Part shown: one piece after another, positions 51,060 to 59,318 of the stretch
Position numbering within the stretch: the stretch's first letter is position 1
How the letters are laid out: the number at the start of each line of letters is the position of its first letter
Source of the DNA: DASXKD01 sp963734725
GTDB taxonomy: Bacteria; Actinomycetota; Actinomycetes; Streptosporangiales; Streptosporangiaceae
NCBI GenBank assembly: GCA_963734725.1
Contig: CAVTIX010000015.1
Coordinates: 186,001-250,000, forward strand
Length of the DNA stretch: 64,000 nt
Direction: 5' to 3'
Translations under genes and position numbers: made by a program
Notes under the pieces: model-generated
Database searches by the model: none
The model's input: only the letters and a program-made list of their open reading frames with translations
What the model was told of the DNA's origin: nothing

Positions 51060-52496
51060 ATGAGCGACTACGACGTCATCGTCATCGGCGGCGGCTCGCC
51101 GGGCGAACATTGCGCCGGCGAACTGGCAGACGGCGGCCTCCGGGTGGCGCTGGTCGAGCGCGAGCTGGTCGGGGGCGAGTGCTCCTACTGGGCGTGCATC
51201 CCGTCCAAGACGCTGCTGCGTCCCGGCGAGGCGGTGCACCAGGCACGCGAGGCGGCGGCCACCGCGCAGGTCGACGTCGAGGCGGCGCTGGCCTGGCGTG
51301 ACTTCATGGTCGCGGACTACTCCGACGCCGGACAGGAACGGTGGCTGGCGAGCAAGGGCATCGACCTGCTGCGCGGGACCGGCAAGCTGGCCGGCGCCGG
51401 TGTGGTCGACGTCGGTGGCGTGCGCCACTCGGCCCGGGACATCGTGCTGGCGAACGGCGCGGATCCGGTCATCCCGCCCGTCCCGGGCCTGCGCGAGCTC
51501 GACGGCATATGGACCAACCGCGAGATGACCGGGATGAAGGCCATCCCGCGGCACCTGCTCATCCTCGGCGGCGGGCCGGTCGGCGCCGAGATGGCCCAGG
51601 CCGTGCGCCGCCTGGGTGGCGACGTGACCCTCGCCGAGGGGGCCTCACACGTGCTAGCCCGCGAGCCCGCGCCGCTGGGCAACGCGCTCGGCGAGGTGTT
51701 GCGCGCCGAAGGGATCGAGTTGGTGCTGGGCGTGCACGTGACCACCGCGCGGCGCGACGGCGAGGACTACGTCCTGGTCCTCGAGAACGGCGCCGAGCTA
51801 CGCGGCGACCACCTGCTGGTGGCCACCGGCCGGCGCCCGCGCGTGCACGGTATCGGCCTGGAAACGGTCGGCGTGCAGGCTGATGAGCACGGGATACCGG
51901 TCGACGCGCGGCTGCGGGCGGGCGAGCGGCTATGGGCCATCGGCGACGTCACCGGCATCCGGTTGCTCACCCACGTCGGCAAGTACCAGGGCGAAGTCGT
52001 CGCCAGCAACATCCTCGGCGAGCCTCGCGACGCGAACTACGGGGCCATCCCCGACGTCGTCTATACCGACCCGCAAGCCGCCGCGGTCGGTGCCACCGAG
52101 GCCCCGTTCATCGCCACCACCCCAATATCCGAAGTGGCCAAGACCGAGACCTACACGCGCGCCTACGCCCAATCCAACGGCTTCCTCACCCTGCTCAGCG
52201 ACGGCGAGCGGCTGACCGGCGCGTGTGCCCTTGGCCCCGAGGCCGGTGAGTGGTTGCAGCAGGCCACGCTGGCCATCCGGGCCCGCGTGCCGCTGGCGGT
52301 GCTGCGCGACACCATCCAGCCGTTCCCCACCTTCTCCGAGATCTACGTCGCCACGCTGAAGGCCCTGCGGAACGAGATCGCGGGCGCCGGCCAGCCGCCG
52401 GCCCGACATCGCCGTGACGGTCCGTTCGGCATAGAAACGAGCTTGCCGAGGAGCGCGGTTCCCAGCAGGCTCATCCTTATAGTTGACATTGACTAA
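51060..52496 (+). CDS. FAD-dependent pyridine nucleotide-disulfide oxidoreductase
   Basis: A 478-residue flavoprotein related to dihydrolipoamide dehydrogenase and mercuric reductase. FAD binding: DVIVIGGGSPGEHCAGEL. The redox disulfide is in GGECSYWACIPSKTLLRP. The NAD(P) motif is LLILGGGPVGAEMAQAVRRL and the second FAD motif is RLWAIGDVTG. In the dimerisation domain the usual catalytic His-Glu (HxHPTxxE) is altered to QPFPTFSE, so the His is missing, which occurs in several actinomycete homologues. The last 30 residues extend into the promoter of the next gene and look non-homologous. Confidence 0.9.
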   Translation: MSDYDVIVIGGGSPGEHCAGELADGGLRVALVERELVGGECSYWACIPSKTLLRPGEAVHQAREAAATAQVDVEAALAWRDFMVADYSDAGQERWLASKGIDLLRGTGKLAGAGVVDVGGVRHSARDIVLANGADPVIPPVPGLRELDGIWTNREMTGMKAIPRHLLILGGGPVGAEMAQAVRRLGGDVTLAEGASHVLAREPAPLGNALGEVLRAEGIELVLGVHVTTARRDGEDYVLVLENGAELRGDHLLVATGRRPRVHGIGLETVGVQADEHGIPVDARLRAGERLWAIGDVTGIRLLTHVGKYQGEVVASNILGEPRDANYGAIPDVVYTDPQAAAVGATEAPFIATTPISEVAKTETYTRAYAQSNGFLTLLSDGERLTGACALGPEAGEWLQQATLAIRARVPLAVLRDTIQPFPTFSEIYVATLKALRNEIAGAGQPPARHRRDGPFGIETSLPRSAVPSRLILIVDID

Positions 52497-52511
52497 TCAA
52501 TCATGGATACT
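52483..52511 (+). promoter_or_regulatory. Promoter with palindromic operator for the PadR-linked gene
   Basis: TTGACA (52483-52488) and GATACT (52506-52511) are 17 bases apart, a near-consensus sigma-70 promoter. Between them is ATTGA-CTAA-TCAAT (52488-52501), a perfect inverted repeat. Position and symmetry suit a repressor, most likely the PadR protein encoded at 53259. The promoter overlaps the last codons of the preceding reductase gene. Confidence 0.75.
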
Positions 52512-52562
52512 CGGTGTTGACCACAGCGTAGGTGATTGCCCGATTCCAGGAGGAACACAGAG

Positions 52563-53033
52563 ATGAACACCACGCACACCGTTACCACCACCCCGGTCCG
52601 GGTCGCCGCGAACTACGAGGTGACCAAGCGCCTGGGCAACTGGACCACCGCCCGAGAGTTCCAGGTCCGCGCCCACCGCGGGCACGCCGTGCTTGACCTG
52701 CGCTCTCCGCAGATCGAAGCCGACGAGATCAGGATCGACGTCGAACTCGACCACGCCATGCTCAAGCTGCTGGTTCCCGACGGCGCCGTCATCGACGACT
52801 GGGACCTGCAGCGGCTCGGCCGCGGGCGGGTCAAGGACGCCGAAGGCCGCAACGCGGCCGGCGGCAGGCGTATCGTGCTCACCGGGCAGCTGCGGCACGG
52901 AGAGATCCGGGTCCACCGCGGTGGCATCGCCCAGCTGTCAGCCATGTTCTCCCGCGAGTACCTGGCCGACCTGCGGCGGGCGCACGCCGAGGGCAGCTTC
53001 CCGACCGTGGACGACCCGGCGCGCACCACCTGA
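52563..53033 (+). CDS. Conserved hypothetical protein in a PadR-linked cassette
   Basis: A 156-residue protein of no known function. It is rich in beta-strand patterns (EFQVRAHRGHAVLDLRSPQI, then EIRIDVELDHAMLKLLVPDG and VIDDWDLQRLGRGRVKD), like the solenoid-type domains that follow DUF1707 in actinomycete proteins. AGGAGG precedes the ATG. Transcribed from the strong promoter at 52483. Its last 20 codons with the stop are tandemly repeated twice more downstream. The PadR gene follows after a hairpin; PadR-neighbour proteins of this type often respond to membrane stress. Confidence 0.8.
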   Translation: MNTTHTVTTTPVRVAANYEVTKRLGNWTTAREFQVRAHRGHAVLDLRSPQIEADEIRIDVELDHAMLKLLVPDGAVIDDWDLQRLGRGRVKDAEGRNAAGGRRIVLTGQLRHGEIRVHRGGIAQLSAMFSREYLADLRRAHAEGSFPTVDDPARTT

Positions 53034-53179
53034 CGCCGTGACTCTGCGGCGGGCGCACGCCGAGGGCAGCTTCCCGACCGTGGACGACCCGGCGCGCACC
53101 ACCTGACGCCGTGACTCTGCGGCGGGCGCACGCCGAGGGCAGCTTCCCGACCGTGGACGACCCGGCGCGCACCACCTGA
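52971..53179. repeat. 73-bp tandem repeat, three copies, at a gene end
   Basis: Units begin at 52971, 53044 and 53117 (period 73 bp); the third ends after 63 bp. Copies appear identical. The first copy is the 3' end of the gene at 52563, coding LRRAHAEGSFPTVDDPARTT and stop. Because 73 is not a multiple of three and each copy holds the stop, copies two and three lie outside the protein. Each extra copy is preceded by GTGACT, giving nominal 22-codon frames without ribosome sites. Confidence 0.95.
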
Positions 53180-53211
53180 TCACCCGCGACACCGCCTGAT
53201 CACCCAGGAGG

Positions 53212-53242
53212 ATGGGGGCGCCGCCAGCGGCGGCGCCCCCAT
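53212..53242 (+). terminator. Very strong hairpin before the PadR gene
   Basis: Perfect 14-bp arms (53212-53225 and 53229-53242) around AGC. It lies after the tandem repeat and ends 16 bases before the PadR start, so it can reduce transcription from the upstream gene into padR. Confidence 0.75.
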
Positions 53243-53258
53243 TGGGATGGATGGACTG

Positions 53259-53879
53259 ATGGCCAGGAAACGCAAGGTCGGCAACCTGCTCGCGCTCGCG
53301 GTGATGTCGTACTTGTCGCAGCAGCCCATGCACCCCTACGAACTGAGCCGCACCCTGCGCGAGCACGGCGACGAACGCAGCATCAAGTTCAACCACGGAT
53401 CCCTGTACATGGTCGTTGGCCAGCTGGCCAAGGCCGGGTACATCACCGAGGTTGAAACCACCCGGGCCGGGCAGCGCCCCGAGCGCACCGTCTACGCGCT
53501 GACCGACGAAGGCCGGGCCGAGTTCCGCGACTGGCTGCGGGAACTGGTCGCGGAACCGGAGCATGAGTACCCGCACTTCGTGGCCGCGCTGTCGTTGCTC
53601 GCGGCGCTGCCGCCGAGCGAGGTCGTGCCGCTGCTGCGCCACCGGCTCGACCAGCTCCACCAGGCACGCGCCGAGATCCGCAGCCTCATCGACACCACGC
53701 TCGACCAGGGGGTGCCCGAGCTGTTCCTGATCGAAGAGGAGTACCGGCTGGCGCTGCTGGGCGCCGAAACCGCGTTCGTCGAGGAACTCATCGGGAAGAT
53801 CACCGACCCGCACGCAGGGTGGGGCGCCTCGTGGTCCCAGTTCCACGGCGAGAACGCGCCGCCACCGGCGGAAACCTGA
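53259..53879 (+). CDS. PadR-family transcriptional regulator
   Basis: A 206-residue PadR regulator: ARKRKVGNLLALAVMSYLSQ, then MHPYELSRTLREHG and the wing LYMVVGQLAKAGYITEVETT, followed by a helical C-terminal dimer domain. ATG at 53259 fits the family start; an ATG at 53247 adds four residues. It probably represses the gene at 52563 through the palindrome at 52488-52501. The strong hairpin just upstream suggests lower read-through expression. Confidence 0.9.
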   Translation: MARKRKVGNLLALAVMSYLSQQPMHPYELSRTLREHGDERSIKFNHGSLYMVVGQLAKAGYITEVETTRAGQRPERTVYALTDEGRAEFRDWLRELVAEPEHEYPHFVAALSLLAALPPSEVVPLLRHRLDQLHQARAEIRSLIDTTLDQGVPELFLIEEEYRLALLGAETAFVEELIGKITDPHAGWGASWSQFHGENAPPPAET

Positions 53880-53900
53880 CCGTCCCGGTCGCCGGGCAGC

Positions 53901-53961
53901 TTGGGGCGTATCCCGCAAAGCCCCTAGCCTGCTGCGCGGAGATCTACGGGACGCGCCCTAG
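53901..53961. mobile_element. Short MITE-like remnant overlapping a gene end
   Basis: The right end (53941-53961) read in reverse, CTAGGGCGCGTCCCG and on, matches the terminal repeat of the element at 38946 at about 17 of 21 positions. The left end (53901-53920) is a degenerate inverted copy with CGTATCCCG. Only about 60 bp lie between. The TAG stop of the MocR gene sits in the terminal CTAG. A separate stem GGGGC/GCCCC inside may terminate the PadR transcript. Confidence 0.4.
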
Positions 53962-55373
53962 TTGAGCAGGTCGGCGACGGCGGCGATGCCTGGCTCGATG
54001 GCCCGCTCGCCGACCTGGCCAAACCCCAGCACGAGCTGAGGTGGCCCCGCCGACCCGGCCGCCCGGTAACCGCTCATCCCGTACAGGCCGACCCGCCGCT
54101 CGCGCGCGGCCGCCACCACAGCGTGCTCGTCGGCGCCGACCGGCAAGTGCGCGACGGCATGGAAACCCGCGGCAAGCCCGGTCAGCCGGACGCCGGGCGA
54201 ATGCCGGGCGAGGACCGCGATGAGCCGGGTACGCCGGCTGGCGTAGATCGCCCGCATCCGGCGCAGGTGGCGATCGTAGCGGCCCGACTCGAGCAGGGCC
54301 GCCAGCACCAGTTGATCCAGGGTCGATGAGCCACGGTCGCTGATCCGCTTCTCCTCCGCGACGGCGGCGGCCAGCGATGGCGGCGCGAGGATCCAGCCGA
54401 GCCGCACCGCCGGGGCGAGCGCCTTGCTGGTCGTGCCGATAGTGAAGACGCGCCCCGGGGCCAGCCCCTGCAACACGCCGACGGGCTCCCGGTCGTAGCG
54501 GAACTCGGAATCGTAGTCATCCTCGACGATGAACCCGTCGTTCCGGTTCGCCCACGCCACCAGGGCATGGCGCCGCCGGGCGGCGAGCACGACCCCGGTC
54601 GGTGACTGGTGCGCCGGAGTGACGACGACGGCCTCGGCGCCACTTTCCTCAAGCGCCGCGACGTCGATCCCGAGGTCGTCCACGGGCACGTGGACCGTGC
54701 GCAGGCCAATCGCCCCGGCCGCGCGCACGGTCTCGCTGTTCTCGGCGCTGCCGTACCCGGGGTCCTCGAAGGCGACGCACCGCGCGCCGGCTGCGGCAAG
54801 CGCCCGCAACACGAGGACGATGCCCTGCGCGAACCCGGTGCTGACGATCATCTGCCCCGGGTTGGCGGACGCGGCGCGCACCCGCCGCAGGTACCCGGCG
54901 AGCACCCCCCGCAGCACGGCGCTGCCACGCGGGTCGCCGTAGTCGAGGTCGAGGTTGGCGACGCTGCCGCAGGCCTCCCGGGTCGCCCAGATCCAGTCGC
55001 CCCGCGGGAAGCTCGCCAGGTCGGGCACCCCGCTGCGGAAGTCCGCGATGAGCCGCGGCGGCGGCTCCTGCCGGGCCGGCGGCTCGGCCGGCGCCGATTG
55101 CGCGCCCATCGCAACCCGGGTGGCCGAGCCGATCTGGCTGGTCAGGTAGCCCTCGGACAGCAACTGGCTGTAGCACTCTTGCACCAGGCCGCGGGAGGTG
55201 CCCAGTTCCCTGGCCAGCTCCCGGGATGAGGGCAGCCGCTCGCCGCTTTGCAGTCGGCTGCTCCGGATCGCCTCGCGCAGGCCCTCTTCCAGCTGGGACC
55301 GCAGCGGCTGGCCGCTGCCACGGTCGAGCCGCAGCAGGAGCTCCGGGCCCAAACCGGACCACTGAATCGCCAT
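53958..55373 (-). CDS. MocR/PdxR-type GntR-aminotransferase regulator
   Basis: A 471-residue MocR regulator. The N-terminal GntR winged helix covers residues 15-80 (LRSQLEEGLREAIRSSRLQS, then SRELARELGTSRGLVQECYS). The rest is an inactive-type fold I aminotransferase domain with YGDPRGSAVLRGVL, EDPGYGSAENSE, VEDDYDSEFRYDREPVGVL and the PLP lysine in GTTSKALAPAVRLGW. ATG at 55373. It is divergent from an MFS gene only 48 bases away and probably controls it. Its stop codon coincides with a mobile-element end. Confidence 0.92.
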   Translation of the reverse strand: MAIQWSGLGPELLLRLDRGSGQPLRSQLEEGLREAIRSSRLQSGERLPSSRELARELGTSRGLVQECYSQLLSEGYLTSQIGSATRVAMGAQSAPAEPPARQEPPPRLIADFRSGVPDLASFPRGDWIWATREACGSVANLDLDYGDPRGSAVLRGVLAGYLRRVRAASANPGQMIVSTGFAQGIVLVLRALAAAGARCVAFEDPGYGSAENSETVRAAGAIGLRTVHVPVDDLGIDVAALEESGAEAVVVTPAHQSPTGVVLAARRRHALVAWANRNDGFIVEDDYDSEFRYDREPVGVLQGLAPGRVFTIGTTSKALAPAVRLGWILAPPSLAAAVAEEKRISDRGSSTLDQLVLAALLESGRYDRHLRRMRAIYASRRTRLIAVLARHSPGVRLTGLAAGFHAVAHLPVGADEHAVVAAARERRVGLYGMSGYRAAGSAGPPQLVLGFGQVGERAIEPGIAAVADLLN

Positions 55374-55421
55374 GACATTGGAACTTATCAGTGCCCCACT
55401 TCGGATCTTACGGTCGCAGAC
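55374..55421. promoter_or_regulatory. Divergent control region between MocR and MFS genes
   Basis: Only 48 bases separate the two start codons, so both promoters and the MocR binding site must overlap here. ACTTATC (55383-55389) and ACTTCGG (55398-55404) form a loose direct repeat such as MocR proteins bind. No individual promoter element is certain. Confidence 0.45.
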
Positions 55422-56669
55422 ATGAGCACATTGACTTCCGCCGAGCCGCGGCACAGCAGCTACAGCGACAGCACACCGGACCGCGCCGGCAGGCCCGGGG
55501 GGCGCCTCCTCAGCGGCCCGCTCGCGCTGGTGTTCCTCGCCGAGTTTTGCGCGCTCACCAGCTTCTACCTGCTGCTGTCGGTCACGCCGATGTACGCGGC
55601 AGCTGTCGGGGCCGGGAGCGCGGGGGCCGGCCTGGTGACCAGCGTGCTCCTGCTGGGCACCGTGGCCGCGGAGCTTGCCGCGCCGATCCTGATGCGGCGG
55701 TACGGGTACTGGGCGATGCTCGTCGTCGGCGCGCTGCTGCTCGGAGTGCCAGCGCTGGCGCTGCTGACCGGCGGTTCGCTCGTCGTCATCGTCGCCGTCA
55801 GCGTCGTCCGCGGACTCGGCTTCGGCCTGTGCACCGTGATGACCGGCGCCCTCACGGCCGCGCTGCTGCCGCCGGAACGGCGCGGCGAAGGACTCGGCCT
55901 GTTCGGGGTCGTGGCCACCGCGCCGGGAATCGCGGCGCTGCCCGGGGGTGTCTGGCTCGCCGGCCACACCGGCATGGCGACGGTCATCGTCATGGCGGCC
56001 GCGACCGCACTCGTCCCGCTGACCGTATTCCCGTGGCTGGCCGGACGGCCCGGCTCGCCTAAGGCGGAGGCGGAAAGCGCCGGCGCCCGGCGCCCGGATG
56101 GGCTGCTGGACGGCCTGCGCCAGCCCGGGCAACTGCGGCCCTTCCTCATCTTCGCGGCCAGCACCGTGGCGGGGGGCGTGGTCGTCTCCTTCCTTCCGCT
56201 CGCCACCGGGGTATCCGGCAACGTCGCCGCCGCCGGCTTGTTGGTGCAGGCGCTTACCGCCACGATCAGCCGCTGGTGGGCCGGGCGCCGCGGCGACCGG
56301 ACCGGTCACGCGCGCCTGCTGGTTCCGGCGCTGGCGATCGCGTCCCTGGGCATGATCAGCATGCTCTGGCTGGCCTCCCCGGCCGCGGTTCTCGCGGGCA
56401 TGAGCCTGTTCGGCATCGGGTTCGGCATAGTCCAGAACGCCACCTTCGCGCTGATGATCGACCGCATGCCGCCAGCCGGGCTCGGCACGGCCAGCGCGCT
56501 GTGGAACCTGGCGTACGACGCCGGATACGGGGCAGGCCCGGCCATGTTCGGCCTGCTCGTCGCCCACACCGGGTACCCGGCCGCCTTCGCCCTCACGGCC
56601 GCCCTGATGCTCGCCGCCCTGCCGGCCGCCCGGCGCGAGCGCTCCGCGGCCACGCCCCGCCCGAGGTGA
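55422..56669 (+). CDS. MFS transporter divergent from a MocR regulator
   Basis: A 415-residue 12-helix major facilitator. First helix LVFLAEFCALTSFYLLLSVT, loop 2-3 with APILMRRYGYWAMLVVGALL, central loop with the SPKAEAESAGARRPDG segment, and helix 7 onward FLIFAASTVAGGVVVSFLPL. Related MocR-linked transporters carry amino acids, vitamins or drugs. The direction of transport is unknown. ATG at 55422; weak ribosome site. Confidence 0.9.
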   Translation: MSTLTSAEPRHSSYSDSTPDRAGRPGGRLLSGPLALVFLAEFCALTSFYLLLSVTPMYAAAVGAGSAGAGLVTSVLLLGTVAAELAAPILMRRYGYWAMLVVGALLLGVPALALLTGGSLVVIVAVSVVRGLGFGLCTVMTGALTAALLPPERRGEGLGLFGVVATAPGIAALPGGVWLAGHTGMATVIVMAAATALVPLTVFPWLAGRPGSPKAEAESAGARRPDGLLDGLRQPGQLRPFLIFAASTVAGGVVVSFLPLATGVSGNVAAAGLLVQALTATISRWWAGRRGDRTGHARLLVPALAIASLGMISMLWLASPAAVLAGMSLFGIGFGIVQNATFALMIDRMPPAGLGTASALWNLAYDAGYGAGPAMFGLLVAHTGYPAAFALTAALMLAALPAARRERSAATPRPR

Positions 56670-56820
56670 AGAAGCTCCATCGCTTCTTTACGATTGGGTT
56701 ACCGTACGTTACTACCTATTCCGCTGCCAGTACCCCTGGCTCTACACTCGGCGCATCTTCGGGGCGGCCCGGTGCCCCTAACCCCCCGCGTAGCACGCCT
56801 GATGCGAAAGGAAGTCGCAG

Positions 56821-57417
56821 ATGAGCGCCAATCCGGATGCCGCAAAGGAGCGCCGTGCCGATTTCGGGCGCCGCGCTGACGCGGCGCTGTGGCGGATGGC
56901 CGGCCCGTGGTGGCTGTTCCTGGTGACCGGCATCGCGTGGCTGATCATCTCGGTGATGGTGCTGCGGTTCACCCCCGCCTCGATCAACACCGTGGGCATC
57001 CTGATGGGCGTCTTGTTCCTGCTGGCCGGGTTCAACGAGTTCATGATCGCTTCGGTCGGCCACCATTGGCGGTGGGCGCACATCCTGCTGGGCGTCTTCT
57101 TCGTGATCGGGGCGATCTGGGCGTTCGCCCGCCCGTTCAACGCATTCTGGGCCCTCGCCTCGGTGCTGGGGCTGCTGCTGATCTTCAAGGGCACGCTCGA
57201 CATCATCGCCGCCGTCATGACCAAGGACGTCAACCCCTCCTGGTGGCTTGGCCTGGTGACCGGCATCCTGGAGCTCATCCTGGGGTTCTGGGCCTCTCAG
57301 CAGCAGTTCCCCGCACGGGGAGCGCTCCTGCTGCTCTGGGTCGGGTTCTTCGCCTTGTTCCGCGGGATCTCTGAGATCGTCATCTCCTTCGAAGTCCGCT
57401 CCCGTCAGCGCGCCTAG
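56821..57417 (+). CDS. HdeD/DUF308-family membrane protein
   Basis: A 198-residue protein with six helices in three pairs, the HdeD pattern: WWLFLVTGIAWLIISVMVLR, then GILMGVLFLLAGFNEFMIAS, HILLGVFFVIGAIWAFARPF, FWALASVLGLLLIFKGTLDI, WWLGLVTGILELILGFWASQ and LLLLWVGFFALFRGISEIV. Family members are linked to acid or general stress in other bacteria. AAAGGAAG before the ATG. Single gene. Confidence 0.9.
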   Translation: MSANPDAAKERRADFGRRADAALWRMAGPWWLFLVTGIAWLIISVMVLRFTPASINTVGILMGVLFLLAGFNEFMIASVGHHWRWAHILLGVFFVIGAIWAFARPFNAFWALASVLGLLLIFKGTLDIIAAVMTKDVNPSWWLGLVTGILELILGFWASQQQFPARGALLLLWVGFFALFRGISEIVISFEVRSRQRA

Positions 57418-57448
57418 TGCAGGGGCATCGCGACGGAGGGGGGTGACA

Positions 57449-57471
57449 CCGGCGGCCATGGCGGCCGCCGG
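57449..57471. terminator. Bidirectional hairpin between convergent genes
   Basis: CCGGCGGCC and GGCCGCCGG are perfect 9-bp arms around ATGGC, between the HdeD gene (ends 57417) and the YihY gene (ends 57486). Confidence 0.6.
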
Positions 57472-57485
57472 CCACGGCCCCCAGG

Positions 57486-58490
57486 TCAATCCCCGCGATC
57501 ACTTGGCACCGGCGGGGAATCCGGCGCCGCGAGGCGGAATGACACCCGAGCCGCGGGGATTCGTTCTTGCTCGCGGGCCAGCAGGGCCAGCGCGCGGGCA
57601 TCCGCCTCGGTCGGGCGGTTCAGGTCCACCGCGCGCGGCCACAGCCGGGCATAGCGGACGGCTGCGACCTCGGCCGCGTACAGCAGCCCCTGGCCAACCA
57701 GGTAGAGCAGCGCGAACATGCCCGCCACGGTGGCGAAGCTGCCATAGACGGGCCCGGCCTTGGTCACCAGCCGGGCCAGCAACGGCGCCCCGACGGTGAG
57801 CACCAGCGTCACCACCGCCGCGCCGAGTACGGCGGCCGGCCACAGCGCCCGGATCGGCGCCGGCCGCACCAGCAGCAACCTGGCCGCAAGCAGCAACACC
57901 GCGAAGACGACCAGGGCGGACCCGAGCACCGCCGCCGCCCGTTGCACCCCGGGCTGTCTGGGCAGCGCGGTGGCCACCACGGTGAGCGCACCGACCGCCA
58001 GTCCCCCCAGCAGCAGCGTCACCAGCATCACGAACACCCGGACGTAGCGGGACAGGAAGGGCGCCCGCAGCCGGTGCGGGACCGCCGCGACGTGGTTCAG
58101 CGTCTGGTAGACGGAGAACACCACACCGGTTCCCGAGTACAGCAGGCCGAGCAGGCCGAACACGAACGGAAGTGTCGACGTCGGCAACGCGGCCAGCGAA
58201 TGCTCAACCGTGGACCGCAGCGCCTCCGGCACGACCGCAGCGATGAGCCGCTCACGCAGGTCCGGATGGCCGGCCAGCACCCGGGACAGCACCGCCACCC
58301 CGAGCAGCAGCAGCGGGAAGATGCTCAAGAACCCGTAGTAGGTGATGAGCGCGGCTTCCCGCCCGCCCGCGTCGTCGCCGTACTTCTTCACCACCGCGTA
58401 GGGGAATCCCAGCACGCCGTGCTTGCGCTGGAGACGGTCCGCCCAGGCGATGATCCGGTTCACCCGGGCAGTCAAGCCGTCCAAGTTCAT
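57486..58490 (-). CDS. YihY/virulence factor BrkB-family membrane protein
   Basis: A 334-residue six-helix membrane protein of the YihY/BrkB (formerly 'RNase BN') family. Characteristic motif near the N-terminus: DAGGREAALITYYGFLSIFP (residues 41-60), then LLLGVAVLSRVL, and later SRYVRVFVMLVTLLLGGLAV. The C-terminal 50 residues are cytoplasmic and list conserved ARLWPRAVDLNRPTEADARA. The function is unsettled; transport or membrane-integrity roles are proposed. ATG start. Divergent from the PAP2 gene. Confidence 0.9.
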   Translation of the reverse strand: MNLDGLTARVNRIIAWADRLQRKHGVLGFPYAVVKKYGDDAGGREAALITYYGFLSIFPLLLLGVAVLSRVLAGHPDLRERLIAAVVPEALRSTVEHSLAALPTSTLPFVFGLLGLLYSGTGVVFSVYQTLNHVAAVPHRLRAPFLSRYVRVFVMLVTLLLGGLAVGALTVVATALPRQPGVQRAAAVLGSALVVFAVLLLAARLLLVRPAPIRALWPAAVLGAAVVTLVLTVGAPLLARLVTKAGPVYGSFATVAGMFALLYLVGQGLLYAAEVAAVRYARLWPRAVDLNRPTEADARALALLAREQERIPAARVSFRLAAPDSPPVPSDRGD

Positions 58491-58604
58491 AGGCCCAGCC
58501 TGCCCGGCATCCCGCCCGGCAGGTCATCATTCCCGGAATGGGCAGCCGGATTCTTGGGATGGGCAGCGGGCAGGCCGCGCCGTTCGGCGTTACCATGGCC
58601 GGCC

Positions 58605-59288
58605 ATGACCTCGTGGTGGTGGCCGAAGCGGCCCGCCCGGGTGCCCAGGGCCTGGGCCGCCGGGCTCCTGGCGGGCCTGGGAGCGGTGCTGTTCGGCACG
58701 TCGGCGGCCTTGCTCAAGGCAGGAGCGGTCGGCTGGGACCTGAGCCTGTTCCGGATCCTCAACGAGGTCCCGCCGGGCGTGGCGTCGGTGCTCACGCCGC
58801 TCGTCCACCTGTTCCTGCCCGTCGGCATCGTCATCGTCGTCGTGCTCATCGCCGGCTACGTCGTGGCCTGGAGCCGGAGCGTCCTGCCCGTGGCGGCCGG
58901 GGCGGTGGCCGCCGGCGTCGCCTGGGCGCTGGCGAACGTGGCGAAGGTGATAGCCAACCGCCCCCGGCCCTACCAGGTGGTGACCGACGCGGTGCTGCGC
59001 CAGCCGCCGGCGCATGGCACGAGTTTCCCCTCCTCCCACACGGCCGTCACCGTGGCGGTCGTGCTCGCGCTCGTGCCGTTCCTGCCCCGGGTGCTGGCCT
59101 GGGTGGCAATTGCGTACGCCGTCCTGGTGGGCTGGTCCCGGGTCTACCTGGGCGTGCACTACCCACTGGACGTGCTGGCCGGGGCGGGCATCGGCATGGC
59201 GGTGGGCGGCCTGGTCCTGCTGGCGCTCGGGGTCCTGCTCCGCCGGGCGGGGGAAGCAGCCCAGAGCCGGGCCGCGGCGCCAGGGTGA
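58605..59288 (+). CDS. PAP2-family phosphatase (membrane)
   Basis: A 227-residue integral membrane phosphatase of the type 2 phosphatidic acid phosphatase group. The three catalytic motifs are present: KVIANRPRPYQ, SFPSSHTAVT with the proton-donor His, and SRVYLGVHYPLDVLAG with the nucleophile His. Five to six helices. Substrates could be phosphatidate, or undecaprenyl or diacylglycerol pyrophosphate. ATG at 58605. The last 21 bases with the stop are repeated just downstream. Confidence 0.9.
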   Translation: MTSWWWPKRPARVPRAWAAGLLAGLGAVLFGTSAALLKAGAVGWDLSLFRILNEVPPGVASVLTPLVHLFLPVGIVIVVVLIAGYVVAWSRSVLPVAAGAVAAGVAWALANVAKVIANRPRPYQVVTDAVLRQPPAHGTSFPSSHTAVTVAVVLALVPFLPRVLAWVAIAYAVLVGWSRVYLGVHYPLDVLAGAGIGMAVGGLVLLALGVLLRRAGEAAQSRAAAPG

Positions 59289-59315
59289 CGGCCTGGGCCG
59301 CGGCGCCGGGGTGAC
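59269..59315. repeat. 26-bp-period duplication at the PAP2 gene end
   Basis: A 21-base segment (GGGCCGCGGCGCC, one variable base, then GGGTGAC) occurs at 59269-59289 and 59295-59315 with one mismatch. The first copy contains the last codons and TGA of the PAP2 gene, so the second is non-coding. Confidence 0.85.
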
Positions 59316-59318
59316 TGC

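Noticed and set aside
53038..53179. Two 22-codon genes in the second and third tandem repeat copies
   Set aside because: They have GTG starts but no ribosome binding sites and are exact copies of a gene end, so they are better explained as duplication by-products.
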